From: Chromatiales bacterium
Lineage (GTDB): Bacteria > Pseudomonadota > Gammaproteobacteria > JAGRGH01
DNA length: 64,000 nucleotides
Assembly (NCBI GenBank): GCA_020445605.1
Contig: JAGRGH010000032.1
Coordinates: forward strand, 124,001-188,000
Direction: 5' to 3'
The notes beneath the pieces were generated by a model. It saw only the letters and a list, made by a program, of their open reading frames with translations. It did not search any database and was not told the DNA's origin. Shown piece by piece: positions 38,317 to 48,312 of this stretch; the first letter of the stretch is position 1; each line of letters begins with the position of its first letter. The translations under genes were made by a program, and so were the position numbers.

Positions 38317-38525
38317 TTTCTTTAAACTCTGATTGTCTATTTATAAGGCCCGGACCTTACGGTGGAAAAAACAGATTTGTCTTTTAAATTCATATTGTTA
38401 TGTAGACAAATTCGGTTTGTAAGTCTGCCCATGACTGCCTGTACTGCGTGTGGGTCTACTGTGAAAGGACAGCCCACGGCATGCAAGGTTTGAAGTTATC
38501 CACAGAGAGTTTCACCATTCGTGCA
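38317..38525. other. Candidate oriC / AT-rich DnaA-box region between dnaA and dnaN
   Basis: A perfect DnaA box TTATCCACA lies at 38496-38504. The dnaN-proximal half (38317-38425) is the most AT-rich stretch of the core region, including TTTAAATTCATATTGTTATG, and could be the unwinding element. GGTGGAAAA near 38361 is one base from a box on the other strand. A box one base off (TTGTCCACA) also lies in dnaN near 37900. Only one perfect box is seen, so the full origin may extend into the dnaA-rpmH gap or this may be mainly a dnaN promoter. Confidence 0.55.
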
Positions 38526-39887
38526 TCAATTGGTCAACATGCGCAGGAGATTCTGGTAGTCCTCCGTTACTCGCGGATCGCTTTCGCGTAACTCCTTGAT
38601 CTTTCGATGTGCGTGCAGGACTGTCGTGTGATCCCGGCCACCGAAGGCCTCACCGATTTCCGGCAGGCTGTGGTTCGTCAGTTCCTTGGCCAGCGTCATG
38701 GCGATCTGTCTCGGCCTGGCAACCGAACGGCTGCGGCGGGCCGAAAGAAACACCTTAAGCGGGATCTTGAAATACTCGCTGCAGACCTTCTGGATGTTCT
38801 CGATGGTGACGAGTTTCTCCTGCACGGCCAGCAGGTCCGAGAGTGCCTTTTTGGTGAAATCCACCGTCACGGGGAGCCCAGTGAACAGGGACTCGGCCAT
38901 GATCCGGCGCAGGGCGCCTTCGAGTTCCCGCACGTTCGAGCGCAGTCGCTGGCCAATGAAGAAGGCGACCTCATCGGGCAGCGAGATGCCCATCTGCTCC
39001 GCCTTGTTCTTCAGGATGGCCACGCGCGTTTCGAGTTCCGGCGGGTCGATCGCGGCGGTCAGCCCCCAGCCAAAGCGCGATTTGAGCCGCGTGTCGAGGT
39101 TTGTGATTTCTTTCGGATAACGATCGCTGGTGATGACGATCTGTTGCTTTCGCTCCAGGAGCTCGTTGAAGGTCTCGAAAAACACCTCCTGCGAGCGCTC
39201 TTTTCCGGCGAGGAACTGGATGTCGTCGATCAGCAGCGCGTCGACCTGGCGGTATTTGCGCTTGAACCCGTCAATCGTGTTGTGGGCGAAGGCGTTGACC
39301 ATTTCCTCGACGAACTGTTCGGCGCGCACGTAAACGATGCGCTTGGAGCGATGCCGTTCGTACAGGGTGTTGCCCAGCCCGTGCATGAGATGCGTCTTGC
39401 CGAGCCCCGTGGCGCCGTACAGAAACAGCGGGTTGAACACACTGCCGGGGCGTTCGCAGACCTGCAGGACTGCGGCGCGGGCGAATCGGTTCGAAGGGCC
39501 TTCCACGAAGTTGTCCAGCCGGTACTCGCTCTGGACGTTCGGGGGCGCGGCCTTCGCTATCTCCGCTGGCGCGGCGGCGGTTACGGCCGGGGCCGGGCCG
39601 GGCTGGTCGGCGGAACCCAGCCGCACCGCGACCTTCAGGGTGTCGCCACCCAGACCGCGCGCAATTTCGCTGATCCGATCAAGAAAATTGTCCGCGATCC
39701 AGTCACATACGAAGCGGTTCGGCGCGAGCAGCACCAGGCTGTCGTCCGCCTGACGGGCGTGCAGCGGCCGTATCCAGGTGTTGAACTGTTGCTCGGTTAG
39801 TTCCGACTCGAGGCGGGTGAAGCAGTGGTCCCAGATGTTCACGTTTGGTGGTCGTGCGGCGGTTTCGTTGTACCTCAGCTCCGCCAT
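38526..39887 (-). CDS. dnaA: Chromosomal replication initiator DnaA
   Basis: 453 residues from the ATG at 39887. Domain I is [20 protein letters not shown] (about 17-36), then an Ala/Pro-rich linker. Domain III is the AAA+ ATPase with Walker [16 protein letters not shown] (about 155) and Walker [18 protein letters not shown] (about 215). Domain IV has the DnaA signature [13 protein letters not shown] (about 420) that binds DnaA boxes. It is the first gene of dnaA-dnaN-recF-gyrB and diverges from rpmH. Confidence 0.97.
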   Translation of the reverse strand: MAELRYNETAARPPNVNIWDHCFTRLESELTEQQFNTWIRPLHARQADDSLVLLAPNRFVCDWIADNFLDRISEIARGLGGDTLKVAVRLGSADQPGPAPAVTAAAPAEIAKAAPPNVQSEYRLDNFVEGPSNRFARAAVLQVCERPGSVFNPLFLYGATGLGKTHLMHGLGNTLYERHRSKRIVYVRAEQFVEEMVNAFAHNTIDGFKRKYRQVDALLIDDIQFLAGKERSQEVFFETFNELLERKQQIVITSDRYPKEITNLDTRLKSRFGWGLTAAIDPPELETRVAILKNKAEQMGISLPDEVAFFIGQRLRSNVRELEGALRRIMAESLFTGLPVTVDFTKKALSDLLAVQEKLVTIENIQKVCSEYFKIPLKVFLSARRSRSVARPRQIAMTLAKELTNHSLPEIGEAFGGRDHTTVLHAHRKIKELRESDPRVTEDYQNLLRMLTN

Positions 39888-39994
39888 GCGGCAGGGCTTG
39901 ATGTCCTCGTCCCAACAACGCGCCTGCTGTTGGGAGCGTGAGTCTAAACCTGTGGTCGCGCTCGAATCCACCGCATCGGTCAAGCGGCGGCGCA

Positions 39995-40023
39995 TTGACC
40001 ATCGCGGCGAAACTCTGTAGGAT
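39995..40023 (+). promoter_or_regulatory. Sigma-70 promoter for rpmH-rnpA-yidD-yidC
   Basis: TTGACC (39995-40000) and TAGGAT (40018-40023) are separated by an ideal 17 bases and lie 45 bases before the rpmH ATG. The gap to dnaA is only 180 bases and shows no further clear sites. Confidence 0.6.
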
Positions 40024-40067
40024 TCCGCGTCCTTTTTACCCGTGCTCAGCGCTTCCCAGATCCGGCC

Positions 40068-40202
40068 ATGAAACCTACATTCCAACCCAGTGTTCTCAAG
40101 CGCAAGCGCACCCACGGATTCCGCGCGCGCATGGCGACCCGGCACGGTCGCGCCGTACTAAACGCGCGCCGCCGCCACGGGCGCGCCCGCCTGACGCCCT
40201 GA
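40068..40202 (+). CDS. rpmH: 50S ribosomal protein L34
   Basis: 44 residues, a short, extremely basic protein of the large ribosomal subunit. The sequence begins [18 protein letters not shown] and contains the highly conserved [17 protein letters not shown] block and ends GRARLTP. It is the first gene of the rpmH-rnpA-yidD-yidC-mnmE series that sits beside dnaA in most gammaproteobacteria. Its TGA overlaps the proposed CTG start of rnpA. Confidence 0.97.
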   Translation: MKPTFQPSVLKRKRTHGFRARMATRHGRAVLNARRRHGRARLTP

Positions 40203-40585
40203 CGCCTGCGGTCGACAGCCCTCGCTACGGCTTCCCGCGCGCGCGCCGGCTCACCCGGCCGGCGGACTACAAGAACGTATTTGCGGACGCCCGCCGCAGC
40301 GCGGATTTCACCTTCACGGTGTTGTACCGCCGCTCGCAATCCGTGCCGCGTCTCGGGCTGGCCATCTCGCGAAAGCAGCTTCGCCGCGCGGTCGACCGCA
40401 ACCGGATCAAGCGTATCGTGCGTGAATCATTTCGCCTGCATGCCGCAAGCCTGCCCGCAGTCGATATCGTCGTGCTTGCCCGGCAGCCGGCCGCGACGGC
40501 CGAGGCTCGCCAACTCACCCGCGCACTGAGCAAGCACTGGAACCGAATCCGAAACGATGCGACCGCTTCTGATACTGCTCATTAA
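40199..40585 (+). CDS. rnpA: Ribonuclease P protein component, probable CTG start
   Basis: 128 residues in the proposed form. RnpA is the protein subunit of RNase P, which trims tRNA 5' ends. Seen: [20 protein letters not shown] at the start and the RNR motif region [16 protein letters not shown] (about 63-78). There is no ATG, GTG or TTG in frame between the rpmH promoter region and the conserved part. The CTG at 40199 overlaps the rpmH stop (CTGA) at the normal distance from YGFPR, so a coupled CTG start is the best guess. Its end overlaps yidD by 29 bases. Confidence 0.88.
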   Translation: MTPAVDSPRYGFPRARRLTRPADYKNVFADARRSADFTFTVLYRRSQSVPRLGLAISRKQLRRAVDRNRIKRIVRESFRLHAASLPAVDIVVLARQPAATAEARQLTRALSKHWNRIRNDATASDTAH

Positions 40586-40802
40586 GCTCTACCGCCTGCT
40601 GCTGAGCCCTTTTGTCGGCCAGCACTGCCGGTTCCACCCGACCTGCTCCCACTACGCCGAAGAGGCCGTGCATACCCACGGCGCCCTGCGCGGCACCTGG
40701 TTGGCGATCCGGCGCCTCGGCCGCTGCCATCCCTGGGCGGAAGGCGGCCTTGACCCCGTTCCACCCGGCACGGGTTCGGCCCGTTTCGGCGAACCGCACT
40801 GA
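40557..40802 (+). CDS. yidD: Membrane protein insertion efficiency factor YidD
   Basis: 81 residues, overlapping the end of rnpA by 29 bases as in many genomes. Seen: [20 protein letters not shown], then CRFHPTCSHYAEEAV with the conserved cysteines, and WLAIRRLGRCHPWAEGGLDP. The protein sits at the inner membrane with an amphipathic N-terminal helix and helps YidC insert proteins. Confidence 0.95.
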   Translation: MRPLLILLIKLYRLLLSPFVGQHCRFHPTCSHYAEEAVHTHGALRGTWLAIRRLGRCHPWAEGGLDPVPPGTGSARFGEPH

Positions 40803-40822
40803 AGTTTCCCGAGAAGGCCTCA

Positions 40823-42487
40823 ATGGATACGCAACGTCTGATCCTGTTCATCGTCATCGGCTTCTCGGTGATGATGTTGTGGCAGTCTTGGGAGCACCGA
40901 AACGCCCAGCCGCTTCCCGCAACCGGCCAGTCCACGGCCTCCGTCCAGGGTGAAGCGCCGCCGTCGGCGGGCGAAAGCCTTACCAGCGTACCGCCGGCTG
41001 CGGGCGGTGATTCGGGTCCGGCGGTCGTCGCAACCTCGGGTGCGGTGCTCTCGAAGGGCGAACGGGTAAACGTACGAACCGATGTGCTCGACGTCGAAAT
41101 CGACACCCGGGGTGCGGATCTGCGACGTATTCGTCTGCCTGCCTATCCGGTCGATATCGATCATCCGGATGAACCTTTCGTGCTGCTGAACGACGAACTG
41201 CCGAAGTTTTTCATCGCTCAGGCGCGTTTGGTCGCAAGCCCCGGTGCCGCCGCTGTCGCCGATCAGCCGATCTTCAAGACCGAGCACAAGCACTACGAAC
41301 TCGCTGGCGACGCCGGTGAAATGACGGTTGTGTTGACCGCTGATGGCGGCAACGGCATCGCGATCGAACGGCGCTATCTATTCAAACGTGGTGACTACGC
41401 CATCGGCGTGCAGACCGTGGTGACCAATGCTTCCGGTGCCGAGTGGAAGGGCTACGAATACCGTCAGCTGCAACGCACCCAGGTGCCGGAAGGCAGCGGC
41501 AACGCATTCATCTACACCTACGACGGTGGTGTGATCTACAGCCCGGAGGAAAAGTACGAGAAGGTTTCGTTCGAGGATATGCTCGACAAGCGTCTCGAAC
41601 GCAGCGTACAGGGTGGCTGGATCGCGATGATCCAGCATTACTTCGTCGGCGCATGGGTTCCAACTGCCGACCAGCGGCAGTTGTTCTATACCCGCACGGC
41701 GTCGAACTCGCGCTACATCCTCGGCATGACCACGCCGTCCGTCCGCATTGCGAACGGCGACCGGGCGACATTCGATTCGACCATCTTCGCGGGGCCAAAA
41801 CTTCAGGATCGATTGGAAGAACTCGCGCCTGGTCTTGATCTGACCGTCGACTACGGCGCGCTCACGATCATTGCCAAACCGATCTTCTGGCTCATGCAGC
41901 AGATTCACAATCTGGTCGGCAACTGGGGTTGGACGATCATCCTGCTGACGATTCTGATCAAGCTCGTGTTCTACAAGCTTTCGGAAACCAGCTATCGTTC
42001 GATGGCGCACATGCGCCGCGTCGGTCCAAAGCTGCAACAGCTTCGCGAGCGCCACAAGGACGACAAGCAGAAACTCAACCAGGCGATGATGGATTTGTAC
42101 AAGAAGGAAAAGATCAATCCACTCGGCGGTTGTCTGCCGATTGTGGTGCAGATCCCGGTGTTCATCGCCTTGTACTGGGTGCTGCTCGAGAGCGTGGAAA
42201 TGCGCCAGGCACCGTGGGTGTTGTGGATTCGTGATCTTTCGCTCAAGGATCCGTATTTCGTGCTGCCCCTGATCATGGGTGCGACGATGTTCATTCAGCA
42301 GAAGCTGAATCCCGCGCCGCCCGATCCGATTCAGGCGAAGATCATGATGGCGCTGCCGGTGATCTTCACGGTGTTTTTCGCCTTCTTCCCGTCGGGCCTC
42401 GTGCTGTATTGGGCCGTGAACAATGCACTGTCGATCCTGCAGCAATGGACCATCACCAAACGCATCGAGGCGGCAGCCGCGCACTGA
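40823..42487 (+). CDS. yidC: Membrane protein insertase YidC
   Basis: 554 residues, the size of Gram-negative YidC with the large periplasmic P1 domain. TM1 is LILFIVIGFSVMMLWQSW (about 5-22), P1 spans about 60-345, and the conserved insertase core (about 355-550) includes WGWTIILLTILIKLVFY, SYRSMAHMRRVGPKLQQLRE and LGGCLPIVVQIPVFIALYWV. It inserts and folds inner-membrane proteins alone or with SecYEG. It follows yidD by 20 bases. Confidence 0.97.
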   Translation: MDTQRLILFIVIGFSVMMLWQSWEHRNAQPLPATGQSTASVQGEAPPSAGESLTSVPPAAGGDSGPAVVATSGAVLSKGERVNVRTDVLDVEIDTRGADLRRIRLPAYPVDIDHPDEPFVLLNDELPKFFIAQARLVASPGAAAVADQPIFKTEHKHYELAGDAGEMTVVLTADGGNGIAIERRYLFKRGDYAIGVQTVVTNASGAEWKGYEYRQLQRTQVPEGSGNAFIYTYDGGVIYSPEEKYEKVSFEDMLDKRLERSVQGGWIAMIQHYFVGAWVPTADQRQLFYTRTASNSRYILGMTTPSVRIANGDRATFDSTIFAGPKLQDRLEELAPGLDLTVDYGALTIIAKPIFWLMQQIHNLVGNWGWTIILLTILIKLVFYKLSETSYRSMAHMRRVGPKLQQLRERHKDDKQKLNQAMMDLYKKEKINPLGGCLPIVVQIPVFIALYWVLLESVEMRQAPWVLWIRDLSLKDPYFVLPLIMGATMFIQQKLNPAPPDPIQAKIMMALPVIFTVFFAFFPSGLVLYWAVNNALSILQQWTITKRIEAAAAH

Positions 42488-42529
42488 AGACCCGGGTGAT
42501 GGTTCGCAGGCCGAATCGTCACAGCGACC

Positions 42530-43873
42530 ATGTCGCCGCGTGACACGATCGCGGCGGTAGCGACCGCGAGCGGTCGCGGCGCCATCGCGATCGTCCGCGT
42601 TTCCGGCCCCGCAGTTTCGGGCATCGCCGGGCAGCTTTTCACGCAACCGATCCCAGTCGGACGATTTTCGCTCGCCACGGCGCGATCGGCCTCTGGCGAA
42701 TCCATCGATCGCGGCCTCGCCCTGCTGTTCAGGGCGCCGCGCTCGTTTACCGGCGAAGATGTTCTCGAGTTTCACGGCCACGGCGGCAGTGTCGTCTGTG
42801 ACGCGATCATCGAACGTGTGCTTGAACTGGGCGCGCGTCTCGCAGAGCCCGGTGAGTTCACGCTGCGCGCGTTCGAGAACGGCAAGCTCGATCTTGCACA
42901 GGCCGAGGCGGTCGCCGATCTGATCGATGCCGGCAGCCGCCGCGCCGCACGTGCGGCGATGCGTTCGCTGGACGGTGAATTCTCGCGCCGCATCCAGGCA
43001 CTGGCCGACGAGCTGCTGAACCTGCGCGTGTGGATCGAGGCCGGGATCGACTTCAGCGAAGAAGACATTGATTTCATTGCGCGCGGTGAAGTTCAGGCGC
43101 GTGTGGTTGCCATCTCCACACAGATCGACGCGATACTCGTAACGGCTGGTACGGGGCGCGCCCTGCGCGAAGGGCTGAGCATCGTGCTTGCGGGTCGGCC
43201 GAACGCCGGCAAGTCCACACTGCTGAACACGCTTGCGGGTACCGATGCCGCGATCGTGACCGATACGCCCGGAACGACCCGCGACCTGCTGCGCGAGCAG
43301 ATCGATCTGGACGGCGTGCCGCTCACCGTGATCGACACGGCAGGCCTGCGCGCGTCCGAGAACGGCATCGAACGAATCGGCGTGGAACGCGCATTGGCGG
43401 CCGTCGAACGGGCCGATTATCTGCTCTGGATCAGCGACGATTCAGACCCGGAGTCCGCCCCCGAAGCAGACCTGGAACGTTGGCGACTCGGCGCGGCCGC
43501 ACGGGTGATTGTTCACAACAAGATCGATCGTAGTGGCCGGCAGTCCGGGCGGGTGCTATCGACGGACCCGGAGTTCGCGGTTTCGTGTTCGACGGGTGCT
43601 GGACTGGCTGCACTGCGGGCCGGCCTGCGTGAACTTGCCGGAGACACCGGCGAGGCTGGCGCGTTCATCGCACGTCGCCGGCATCTGGATGCGCTTCGGC
43701 GCGCGCAGTCCGAACTGGCCGCTGCCGCGAGCCATCTCACCGCGGGTGATGCCCCGGAACTTGCCGCCGAGGCGCTGCGATTGAGCCACGCTGCGCTGGG
43801 GGAGATTACGGGCCGGGTAAGCTCCGATCAGCTGCTCGGCGAGATCTTTTCCGGCTTTTGCATCGGAAAATAG
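42530..43873 (+). CDS. mnmE: tRNA modification GTPase MnmE
   Basis: 447 residues. With MnmG it installs the (carboxymethyl)aminomethyl group on wobble uridine 34. The N-terminal folate-binding part includes SPRDTIAAVATASGRGAIAI and EFTLRAFENGKLDLAQAEAV. The embedded G domain has GRPNAGKSTLLN (about 223), DTPGTTRD (about 244), DTAGLR (about 268) and HNKID (about 327). The C-terminal FCIGK carries the functional cysteine. It lies in the usual place after yidC; mnmG is not in the window. Confidence 0.96.
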   Translation: MSPRDTIAAVATASGRGAIAIVRVSGPAVSGIAGQLFTQPIPVGRFSLATARSASGESIDRGLALLFRAPRSFTGEDVLEFHGHGGSVVCDAIIERVLELGARLAEPGEFTLRAFENGKLDLAQAEAVADLIDAGSRRAARAAMRSLDGEFSRRIQALADELLNLRVWIEAGIDFSEEDIDFIARGEVQARVVAISTQIDAILVTAGTGRALREGLSIVLAGRPNAGKSTLLNTLAGTDAAIVTDTPGTTRDLLREQIDLDGVPLTVIDTAGLRASENGIERIGVERALAAVERADYLLWISDDSDPESAPEADLERWRLGAAARVIVHNKIDRSGRQSGRVLSTDPEFAVSCSTGAGLAALRAGLRELAGDTGEAGAFIARRRHLDALRRAQSELAAAASHLTAGDAPELAAEALRLSHAALGEITGRVSSDQLLGEIFSGFCIGK

Positions 43874-44090
43874 GCAAATTTGCCCCTGGAAAGCCGAAAA
43901 ATGTCGACTTTTCGCGGGTTTAGGTCTATTGTTTTGCGCGGCGTGACGCCCGGAACCGCCTGAGCTTCAGGCGACGCGGCGCACCCAGGCCTGTTGCGCG
44001 GCCTTGCCAAGCGCAATGTCTAACGACCGTATGCGACCCGGCGGTCGGGCGACCAAGTATTGACGGGTCATGAATGTGAGATCTGCCTGA
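43874..44090 (+). promoter_or_regulatory. Long leader/promoter region of the RRM protein gene
   Basis: 217 bases with no gene. A 12-bp palindrome GGCAAATTTGCC lies across the mnmE stop (43873-43884). A TA-rich stretch TTTAGGTCTATTG follows at about 43919. RRM genes of this type often have long leaders controlled by cold or by their own product; no specific element could be proven. Confidence 0.35.
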
Positions 44091-44363
44091 ATGAATATCT
44101 ATGTGGGAAATCTGGCGTACGCCGTCACCAATGACGACCTCCGCGATGCGTTCGCGAAGTTCGGTTCGGTTAGCAACGCCACCGTCATCATGGACCGGGC
44201 AACCGGTCGCTCGAAGGGATTCGGGTTCGTGGAAATGCCGAACGACAACGAAGGTCGCGCGGCTTTGCAGGGGCTGAACGACCAACCGATCAAGGGCCGC
44301 AACATTCGCGTGAATGAAGCACGTCCGCGTCCCGCGCGCCCGCCGCGTCGCGCAGAATACTGA
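44091..44363 (+). CDS. Small RRM RNA-binding protein
   Basis: 90 residues consisting of one RNA recognition motif plus a short basic tail. RNP2 is IYVGNLAY (about 3-10) and RNP1 is KGFGFVEM (about 43-50). Such glycine-poor, short-tailed RRM proteins occur in many proteobacteria and cyanobacteria and are linked to cold or stress response and mRNA binding. It is monocistronic, with a long leader before it and a perfect hairpin after it. Confidence 0.92.
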   Translation: MNIYVGNLAYAVTNDDLRDAFAKFGSVSNATVIMDRATGRSKGFGFVEMPNDNEGRAALQGLNDQPIKGRNIRVNEARPRPARPPRRAEY

Positions 44364-44373
44364 TCGCTGCGCA

Positions 44374-44403
44374 TCGGCAGGCTGTCTCATGACAGCCTGC
44401 CGA
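44374..44403 (+). terminator. Terminator hairpin after the RRM gene
   Basis: TCGGCAGGCTGTC-TCAT-GACAGCCTGCCGA is a perfect 13-bp stem with a 4-base loop, 10 bases after the stop. A second hairpin, CCGGGGC facing GCCCCGG, follows at about 44405-44423. The T-run is short (TTT), so termination may depend on the pair of hairpins. Confidence 0.65.
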
Positions 44404-44441
44404 TCCGGGGCCTAGCGCCCCGGTTTCCGCCAGAACAAGAA

Positions 44442-46424
44442 TCAGTCGATTCGGCGCCGCAGCCCGCGGCGCAGGTCCTTGAGCGCAATTCGCATGCGCA
44501 GCAGTCCAGCGGACGGCTCTGCGTCGGCATAGCGCACCGCGTTGTACGCGGCTGCGAACCGGCGCGCGGCGTCGGCGCACCACGGTGCAGCGACTGCGGC
44601 CCGCTCCCCGAGCGTAGCCATCCCGTCACCACGCGCGGTGCTGACGCCGATTCGTGCCAGTATTCGCTCGAAGCGCTCGCGTTCCCGACTCAGACGTGAC
44701 CGCGCGGCCCCTGGCCGGCGGGCAAACCACGCGAATACCGCCGTCGCAATGATCACCGCGACGATCGCCACGGCCGGCAGCCAGCGAATGCCGAGCCGGC
44801 CCAGTCCGAGGGCGCCGAGCATCTCACGTTGCCGGTCGCGGTCGTAGCCGATCACCCAGTGCGACCAGTGATGCTGTAGCGCGTCACCGAACTCACGCAC
44901 GCCACGCCACAACGCGACCAGCCCGCCGAGGTCGCCGAGATCGAAACGCACGATATCCGCGCCGACCGAACTGCCGAGATCGATTGCGCGCTCCACGCGT
45001 TCGGGTGCGACGGCCGCGGTCGGATCGACCCGCAGCCAGCCGGCGTGGTCCAGGTAGACCTCGACCCAGGCGTGGGCGTCGGCCTGCCGCACTCTGAGGT
45101 ATCCGCCGACGGCGTTGCGGACACCGCCCTGGTATCCGCCCACAACGCGGGCCGGAATCCCGGCGGCGCGCATCAGGACCGCGAACGCCGAGGCATAGTG
45201 TTCGCAGAACCCGCGCCGGGTCTCGAACAGGAAGGCCGCAGTCGGATCGCCGGTGATCCGTGGCGGATTCAGGGTGTAGAAAAACGCCTCGTCGCGGAAG
45301 TGGGCCAGACCCTGGATCACCAGGGCACGGTCGTCCGCGCCCGCTTGCGCCCGCCAGTCCTGCGCCAATGCCAAAACCGCGGGCTCAATCCTGCGCAACG
45401 CCAGGAGCCGTTCGCGTTCATTGCGATCGAGTGGCTCGGCTCGGATCACTTCCGCCGAGCGCATGCGATAGCGGCGTCGTTCCTCGATCGGTCGGCTGGC
45501 GCGCAGCTGGCCCCCGGCGATCAGTTCGGTTTCGGCCGGCGCCTCGAGCGGGCGGTCCAGCGCGAATACTTCGCGCTGGCGGGTCGGCTCCAGCGTCAGG
45601 GTGTATTCGATACTGCCACCGACCGGCACCGGCCGCGCCGGGGGCCCTGTCGCGGTCAGCCCGCGCGACCAGGCCAGCCCGTCAAATTCTGAAAATACGG
45701 GCCCCCGCCAGTAGAGGTTCTGCTGATCGGGCGGGGGACCATCGAACTCAACGCGAAACGCGGTCGATTCATCCAGCGCGAGCTCGGCGATCTGTCCGGG
45801 ACGAATCTGCTCGCCGATCCCGGTCACGGCCTTCTCGCCCTGGATCTGCAGCGCCCAGAGCGGCGCCAGCCGTGGTACCAGCAAGAACAGCAGGGCTGCG
45901 ACCGGCAGCGCCTGTGCCAGCATCACGAATGCCGTACGCGCGAGCTGGCGCGGCCCGGCAGGCGTCGCGCGCTCGTTTTGCAGCAGCGAGGCCACGAGCC
46001 CGGCCAGCACGGCCGCCGCCCAGAGCACATCGCCGAACCGCTGCGCGAACAGAAATTGTGTCGCGACGAGGAACACGCCCAGATACACCAGCATCAGTGC
46101 ATCGCGTCGCGTGTCGAGCTCGAGCAGCTTCAGGCCGAACATGGTGACCAACAGGGCCGTGCCGGCGTCGCGTCCGAGCACCGAGCGATAGCTGACGAAA
46201 ACGGTCGCGACTGCGACGACGACCAGCGTCCCGAGCACCCAGCGCGGCGGACGCAGCCCGGTCCAGCGTACGGCCAGTGCGCGCCAGCCAAGCGCGCCTG
46301 CGGCGATGCCGGCGACCGGCGGCTCCAGTCGCCACAGGTGCGGCGCGGCGGCCGCGGCCAGCAGCGCGCACAGCCACAGCACGAAGCCCGGCTGCAGGCG
46401 GCGCGCAGCGAGTTCAGATGCCAT
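44442..46424 (-). CDS. TgpA-type transmembrane transglutaminase-like protein
   Basis: 660 residues from the ATG at 46424, which overlaps the end of the upstream gene. Residues about 1-190 hold six or seven membrane helices (DUF3488-like), then a periplasmic domain with the transglutaminase core: Cys in [12 protein letters not shown] (about 401), His in [14 protein letters not shown] (about 444) and Asp in LRVDPTAAV (about 461). A further helix (about 560) precedes a C-terminal DUF4129-like region. It is the third gene of a MoxR-DUF58-transglutaminase operon; the natural substrate is unknown. Confidence 0.9.
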   Translation of the reverse strand: MASELAARRLQPGFVLWLCALLAAAAAPHLWRLEPPVAGIAAGALGWRALAVRWTGLRPPRWVLGTLVVVAVATVFVSYRSVLGRDAGTALLVTMFGLKLLELDTRRDALMLVYLGVFLVATQFLFAQRFGDVLWAAAVLAGLVASLLQNERATPAGPRQLARTAFVMLAQALPVAALLFLLVPRLAPLWALQIQGEKAVTGIGEQIRPGQIAELALDESTAFRVEFDGPPPDQQNLYWRGPVFSEFDGLAWSRGLTATGPPARPVPVGGSIEYTLTLEPTRQREVFALDRPLEAPAETELIAGGQLRASRPIEERRRYRMRSAEVIRAEPLDRNERERLLALRRIEPAVLALAQDWRAQAGADDRALVIQGLAHFRDEAFFYTLNPPRITGDPTAAFLFETRRGFCEHYASAFAVLMRAAGIPARVVGGYQGGVRNAVGGYLRVRQADAHAWVEVYLDHAGWLRVDPTAAVAPERVERAIDLGSSVGADIVRFDLGDLGGLVALWRGVREFGDALQHHWSHWVIGYDRDRQREMLGALGLGRLGIRWLPAVAIVAVIIATAVFAWFARRPGAARSRLSRERERFERILARIGVSTARGDGMATLGERAAVAAPWCADAARRFAAAYNAVRYADAEPSAGLLRMRIALKDLRRGLRRRID

Positions 46425-47361
46425 CGGGGTACAACGCCATGGCCCCCAGACAGCGGTCGCGATGGCGGTCACCGTGATCTGCCTCGACGTGCAGCGTGCC
46501 CAGTGCGAGCGCGTAGTCCTGGCCCGCGCGCTCGGCGTCGGTCAGCCATCGGGCCATCCGGCTCAGTCCGGCCTCGAGTTCCAGGTCTGCCGGCAGACTG
46601 ATGGCAAGTCGGTTGGCCGAACCGCCGGCGAATGACTTGGTCTGCCAGGGGCCGCCCCGGGCGACCGCCTTCCAGTGCACCCGCCGGTGCGGATCGCCGT
46701 CGCGGTAGCCGCGCACGCCGTCGAATTCCTCGTCACCGCTGCCGCGACCGCTGAGTCGCAGGCCGTGGTCCGGCTCACCCGGGGGGGGTGGTACCGACCC
46801 GGTCTCGATGCGTGGATAGACCAGCGTGTGCGCGTCGCTGAGCACGCGGGTCCAGGCGCGCAGAAGGCCCAGCGGATAGCGCGACTCGATCAGGAGCTCG
46901 CCGGGCTGAAAGCGACCCCGACGCTGCGCATCGACCACGAGCGCGATATCGCAGACCTGATCGCGTTCCAGGTCAAGACAATGCACCGCGCCGCTCAGTG
47001 ACAGGCACAGACCATTGCGCGCCCGGTGGCCGCCCTCGAGTCGCACCGGCTGCTCGAGCAATTCTCCGACATGCGCCGGAGTGGCGGCCCGCAGGCGCGC
47101 GCCCAGCCCGACCAGGTTGCGCTGGGTCTGCACCATGGCGTTCAGCCCTACGCCACACAGCACAAAGGTCAGCAGATAGGCGAGGTTGTTGCGGTAGTTC
47201 ACCGCACCCGCGAACATCAGCGCGAGCAGCCCGGCGAACAGATACCCGTAGCGGGTCGGCAGGATGTAGACGTGCCGTCGGTCGACCGTCACGCCGGCGC
47301 CGGTGTCGTGCAGCGGTCGTGCGATCTGCGCCCAGCGCGCGCGCAGCCGGGCGAGAATCAT
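46414..47361 (-). CDS. DUF58 domain-containing membrane protein
   Basis: 315 residues from the ATG at 47361, one base after the MoxR stop. Two membrane helices ([37 protein letters not shown]) are followed by a beta-rich part and the DUF58 signature [20 protein letters not shown] (about 225-244). These proteins act with MoxR ATPases in envelope processes. Its end overlaps the transglutaminase start by 11 bases. Confidence 0.9.
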   Translation of the reverse strand: MILARLRARWAQIARPLHDTGAGVTVDRRHVYILPTRYGYLFAGLLALMFAGAVNYRNNLAYLLTFVLCGVGLNAMVQTQRNLVGLGARLRAATPAHVGELLEQPVRLEGGHRARNGLCLSLSGAVHCLDLERDQVCDIALVVDAQRRGRFQPGELLIESRYPLGLLRAWTRVLSDAHTLVYPRIETGSVPPPPGEPDHGLRLSGRGSGDEEFDGVRGYRDGDPHRRVHWKAVARGGPWQTKSFAGGSANRLAISLPADLELEAGLSRMARWLTDAERAGQDYALALGTLHVEADHGDRHRDRCLGAMALYPDGI

Positions 47362-47362
47362 C

Positions 47363-48310
47363 TCAGGGGATCGGCGTCGTTGTGACGATTTCGCCAACCC
47401 GCGCCGCCGTCTCCGCCCCGGCGTCGAGCCGGTGGGTGGCCACGGCCGGAAAGACCGCCTGCACATCTTCGGGCAGCACGTGACCGCGCGCTTCAACCAG
47501 CGCGTAGGCGCGCGCGGCACTCAGCAGGCCCTGGCCGGCGCGCGGCGATAGCCCGTGCCGGAACAGCCCCGGCGCCCGGCTTGCCGCGAGCAGCGCCTGG
47601 ACATAGTCGAGCAGCGCTTCACTGACGCGTACCGCGGCCGCGGTGTGCTGAAGCGATCGAATGGTTGCCGCGTCCAGCACGGGCTCGTGCTCCAGCAGGG
47701 CCACCCGCCGGTCGCCCGATGCGAGCAGCCGGCGCTCGGTGGCCGCATCCGGCAGGCCGAGCGAGATCTGCATCAGGAACCGGTCGAGCTGTGATTCGGG
47801 CAGTGGATAAACGCCGATCTGCTCGGCCGGGTTACGGGTCGCGATCACAAAGAACGGCTTTGGCAATGCATGGGTTTCGCCATCGCTCGTGATCTGCCGT
47901 TCCTCCATCGCCTCGAGCAGGGCGCTCTGAGTCTTCGCGGTGGCGCGATTGATCTCGTCGGCCAGCACGACCTGCGCGAAGATCGGCCCGGGATGAAAGC
48001 GGAAAGCGCTGGCCGCCGACTCGTATACCGAGACCCCGATGATGTCGGTTGGCAGGAGGTCGGCCGTGAACTGCACGCGCCGATGGCTCAGACCGCTCAG
48101 ATGCGCAAGCGTGTTCGCGAGTGTCGTCTTGCCGGTGCCCGGCAGGTCATCGACCAGCAGGTGCCCACCGGCAATCATGCACGCGGTGGCCAGCCGCAGC
48201 TCATGCGGTTTGCCGAGCACGATTTCGCCAGCGGCGCTCAGCAGCAGAGCCAGTCGCTCACCGGCCGCGTGCGCCGTCGCAATGCCCGTGTTCTCTGTTG
48301 CGGCCCGCAT
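47363..48310 (-). CDS. MoxR family AAA+ ATPase
   Basis: 315 residues. I chose the ATG at 48310, which has AGGA 7 bases upstream; an ATG at 48316 is too close to that site. Walker A is DDLPGTGKTTLANTL (about 54), Walker B VVLADEINRATAKTQSALLE (about 113), then sensor 1 FFVIATRNPAEQ (about 152) and the C-terminal lid. MoxR ATPases are chaperone-like and work with partner proteins such as DUF58 and von Willebrand-type proteins. It starts 2 bases after the PqiA-like gene. Confidence 0.92.
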   Translation of the reverse strand: MRAATENTGIATAHAAGERLALLLSAAGEIVLGKPHELRLATACMIAGGHLLVDDLPGTGKTTLANTLAHLSGLSHRRVQFTADLLPTDIIGVSVYESAASAFRFHPGPIFAQVVLADEINRATAKTQSALLEAMEERQITSDGETHALPKPFFVIATRNPAEQIGVYPLPESQLDRFLMQISLGLPDAATERRLLASGDRRVALLEHEPVLDAATIRSLQHTAAAVRVSEALLDYVQALLAASRAPGLFRHGLSPRAGQGLLSAARAYALVEARGHVLPEDVQAVFPAVATHRLDAGAETAARVGEIVTTTPIP

Positions 48311-48312
48311 GT

